Assembly: GCF_014303395.1 (NCBI RefSeq)
Contig: NZ_CP060298.1
Location: 2,871,001-2,935,000 of the forward strand
From: Nakamurella sp. PAMC28650
GTDB taxonomy: Bacteria > Actinomycetota > Actinomycetes > Mycobacteriales > Nakamurellaceae
DNA length: 64,000 nt
Reading direction: 5' to 3'
Made by a program: the position numbers and the translations under genes. Under the pieces are notes generated by a model. It saw only the letters and a list, made by a program, of their open reading frames with translations, was not told where the DNA came from and did no database searches. Shown one piece after another: positions 63,047 to 64,000 of this stretch (positions are counted from its first letter, which is position 1; each line of letters begins with the position of its first letter).

Positions 63047-64000
63047 GTGAGCACGATTTCCTACCTGGAAGCCATCGTTGTCGGTGGGCTGCAAGGGATC
63101 ACCGAGTTGTTCCCGGTGTCCAGTCTCGGTCATTCGGTGATTCTGCCGGCCCTGATCGGTGGGAATTGGGCCAAGGACCTGGACGTGTCGACCCCCGAGT
63201 CGCCGTACCTGGCTTTCATCGTGGGACTGCACGTGGCCACGGCCGCGGCACTGCTGCTCTTCTTCTGGCGCGACTGGATACGCATCATCGGGGGTTTCGT
63301 CACCTCGATCCGATACCGACGGATCAGCACGGACGCCGAGCGACTCGCCTGGCTGATCGTGCTGGCCACCATCCCCGTCGGCATCGCCGGTCTGCTGCTC
63401 GAGCACACCTTCCGCACCGTGCTCGGCCGGCCCATGCCGGCGGCCGCCTTCCTGTTCGCCAACGGTCTGGTGCTGTTCCTCGGTGAATACCTGCGGCGCC
63501 GGGCGGCGCCGATCGGGGTCGGAGCGTCGTCCGTCCCGGTGGGCGCGTCCGCAGCGTCGGTCGGCGGATCTGCCGGCGCCGGAGTGGCCGGGCGGGACGA
63601 CTCGTTGATGCGGAGTACGGATCCGGACGCCGGAGTCGACGACCGCGATGCCGATCTGCGCTCGGACGCCCGTTTGGCCGGGCTCACCTTGAAGCGTGGG
63701 GTGCTGATCGGGTGCGCCCAGATCCTGGCCCTGCTGCCGGGCATCAGTCGTTCCGGGGCCACCATGGTGGCCGGTCTGACCCAGGGTCTGTCGCATCGCG
63801 ACGCGGCACGGTTCTCGTTCCTGCTGGCCACCCCGGTCATCCTCGCCGCCGGCGCACTCAAGGTGCCCGACCTGTTCGGGCCGCTCGGTGCGGGTATCCA
63901 CGGTCAGATCCTGGCCGGCAGCATCGCGTCGTTCGTGTGCGCCTACGTCGCCGTCAAGTTCCTCGAGAGGTACTTCCGGACCAGGACGCTGGTGCCGTTC
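63047..64000 (+). CDS. uppP: Undecaprenyl-diphosphatase, 3' end beyond the window
   Basis: 318 codons are visible from GTG at 63047 (AAGGAG upstream); no stop before the edge. Family motifs: GGLQGITELFPVSSLGHSVILP at the start (catalytic Glu region) and LLPGISRSGATMVAGL near residue 240 (PGxSRSxxT). About eight membrane helices. The cytoplasmic loop near residues 150-205 is unusually long and Ala/Gly/Ser/Asp-rich. Recycles the lipid carrier for peptidoglycan and confers bacitracin tolerance. Divergent from a BlaI-type repressor. Confidence 0.93.
   Translation, partial: MSTISYLEAIVVGGLQGITELFPVSSLGHSVILPALIGGNWAKDLDVSTPESPYLAFIVGLHVATAAALLLFFWRDWIRIIGGFVTSIRYRRISTDAERLAWLIVLATIPVGIAGLLLEHTFRTVLGRPMPAAAFLFANGLVLFLGEYLRRRAAPIGVGASSVPVGASAASVGGSAGAGVAGRDDSLMRSTDPDAGVDDRDADLRSDARLAGLTLKRGVLIGCAQILALLPGISRSGATMVAGLTQGLSHRDAARFSFLLATPVILAAGALKVPDLFGPLGAGIHGQILAGSIASFVCAYVAVKFLERYFRTRTLVPF

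Overview
The window is high-GC, gene-dense DNA (about 63 protein genes, no rRNA or tRNA seen) from an actinobacterium. Marker genes are a long principal sigma factor, polyphosphate glucokinase, DUF4193, DUF3159, DUF3000, DUF3817 and DUF7455 proteins, a Cei-like LytR_C protein, CofC for coenzyme F420, and frequent GTG starts with 4-bp gene overlaps. The block from sigA to dxs follows the order known from Mycobacterium tuberculosis (Rv2703 down to Rv2680). A Nakamurella-like member of the Frankineae is a reasonable guess, but the sequence alone does not prove it.

Layout. 1-2311: a truncated ISAzo13-type transposase and a complete IS1380-type element with 18-bp inverted repeats and a 5-bp target duplication. 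2460-5291: a ROK regulator and a Tat-exported GH5 mannanase-like enzyme. 5379-12744: small genes and the cytochrome bd operon cydABDC. 12724-14508: a LuxR-type DNA-binding domain protein divergent from a BlaI-M56 peptidase pair, with a nested palindrome between them. 14530-19067: an S9 peptidase and an ABC transporter. 19318-19815: a decayed HNH gene. 19838-25522: sigA, ppgk, a Cei-like gene, DUF4193, a DR2231-type MazG nucleotide pyrophosphatase where M. tuberculosis has dut, an OB-fold gene and DUF3159. 25541-25945: two tandem-repeat arrays between convergent genes, one with three G-quadruplex motifs. 25983-30875: two TrkA-type K+ regulators divergent from a KimA-like transporter, followed by an RNA methyltransferase gene. 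30992-39183: glycerophosphodiesterase, dxs, a two-component system, TetR/MFS and a PfkB kinase.

39253-50213 is an 11-kb set of ten minus-strand genes for acyl-CoA catabolism: thiolase, FadB, three SDRs, an MDR reductase, an APH-fold kinase coupled to an acyl-CoA dehydrogenase, a second dehydrogenase and a MaoC protein. The kinase/dehydrogenase pair looks like a split version of eukaryotic ACAD10/11 and of the levulinate (Lva) pathway, which suggests breakdown of 4-hydroxyacyl-CoA. This is the best candidate here for a little-described system.

50395-64000: RNase D, an atypical response regulator, DUF3000, MsrB, a lipoprotein of the alpha/beta-hydrolase fold with Asp at the nucleophile position, an SDR lacking YxxxK, a ZapE-like ATPase, ornithine aminotransferase (a 23-bp perfect hairpin lies at its 3' end), PPK2, CofC, two small membrane proteins, a second M56-BlaI pair, and a divergent uppP cut by the window edge. 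The shared BlaI/uppP region carries a GTAGTACTAC palindrome.
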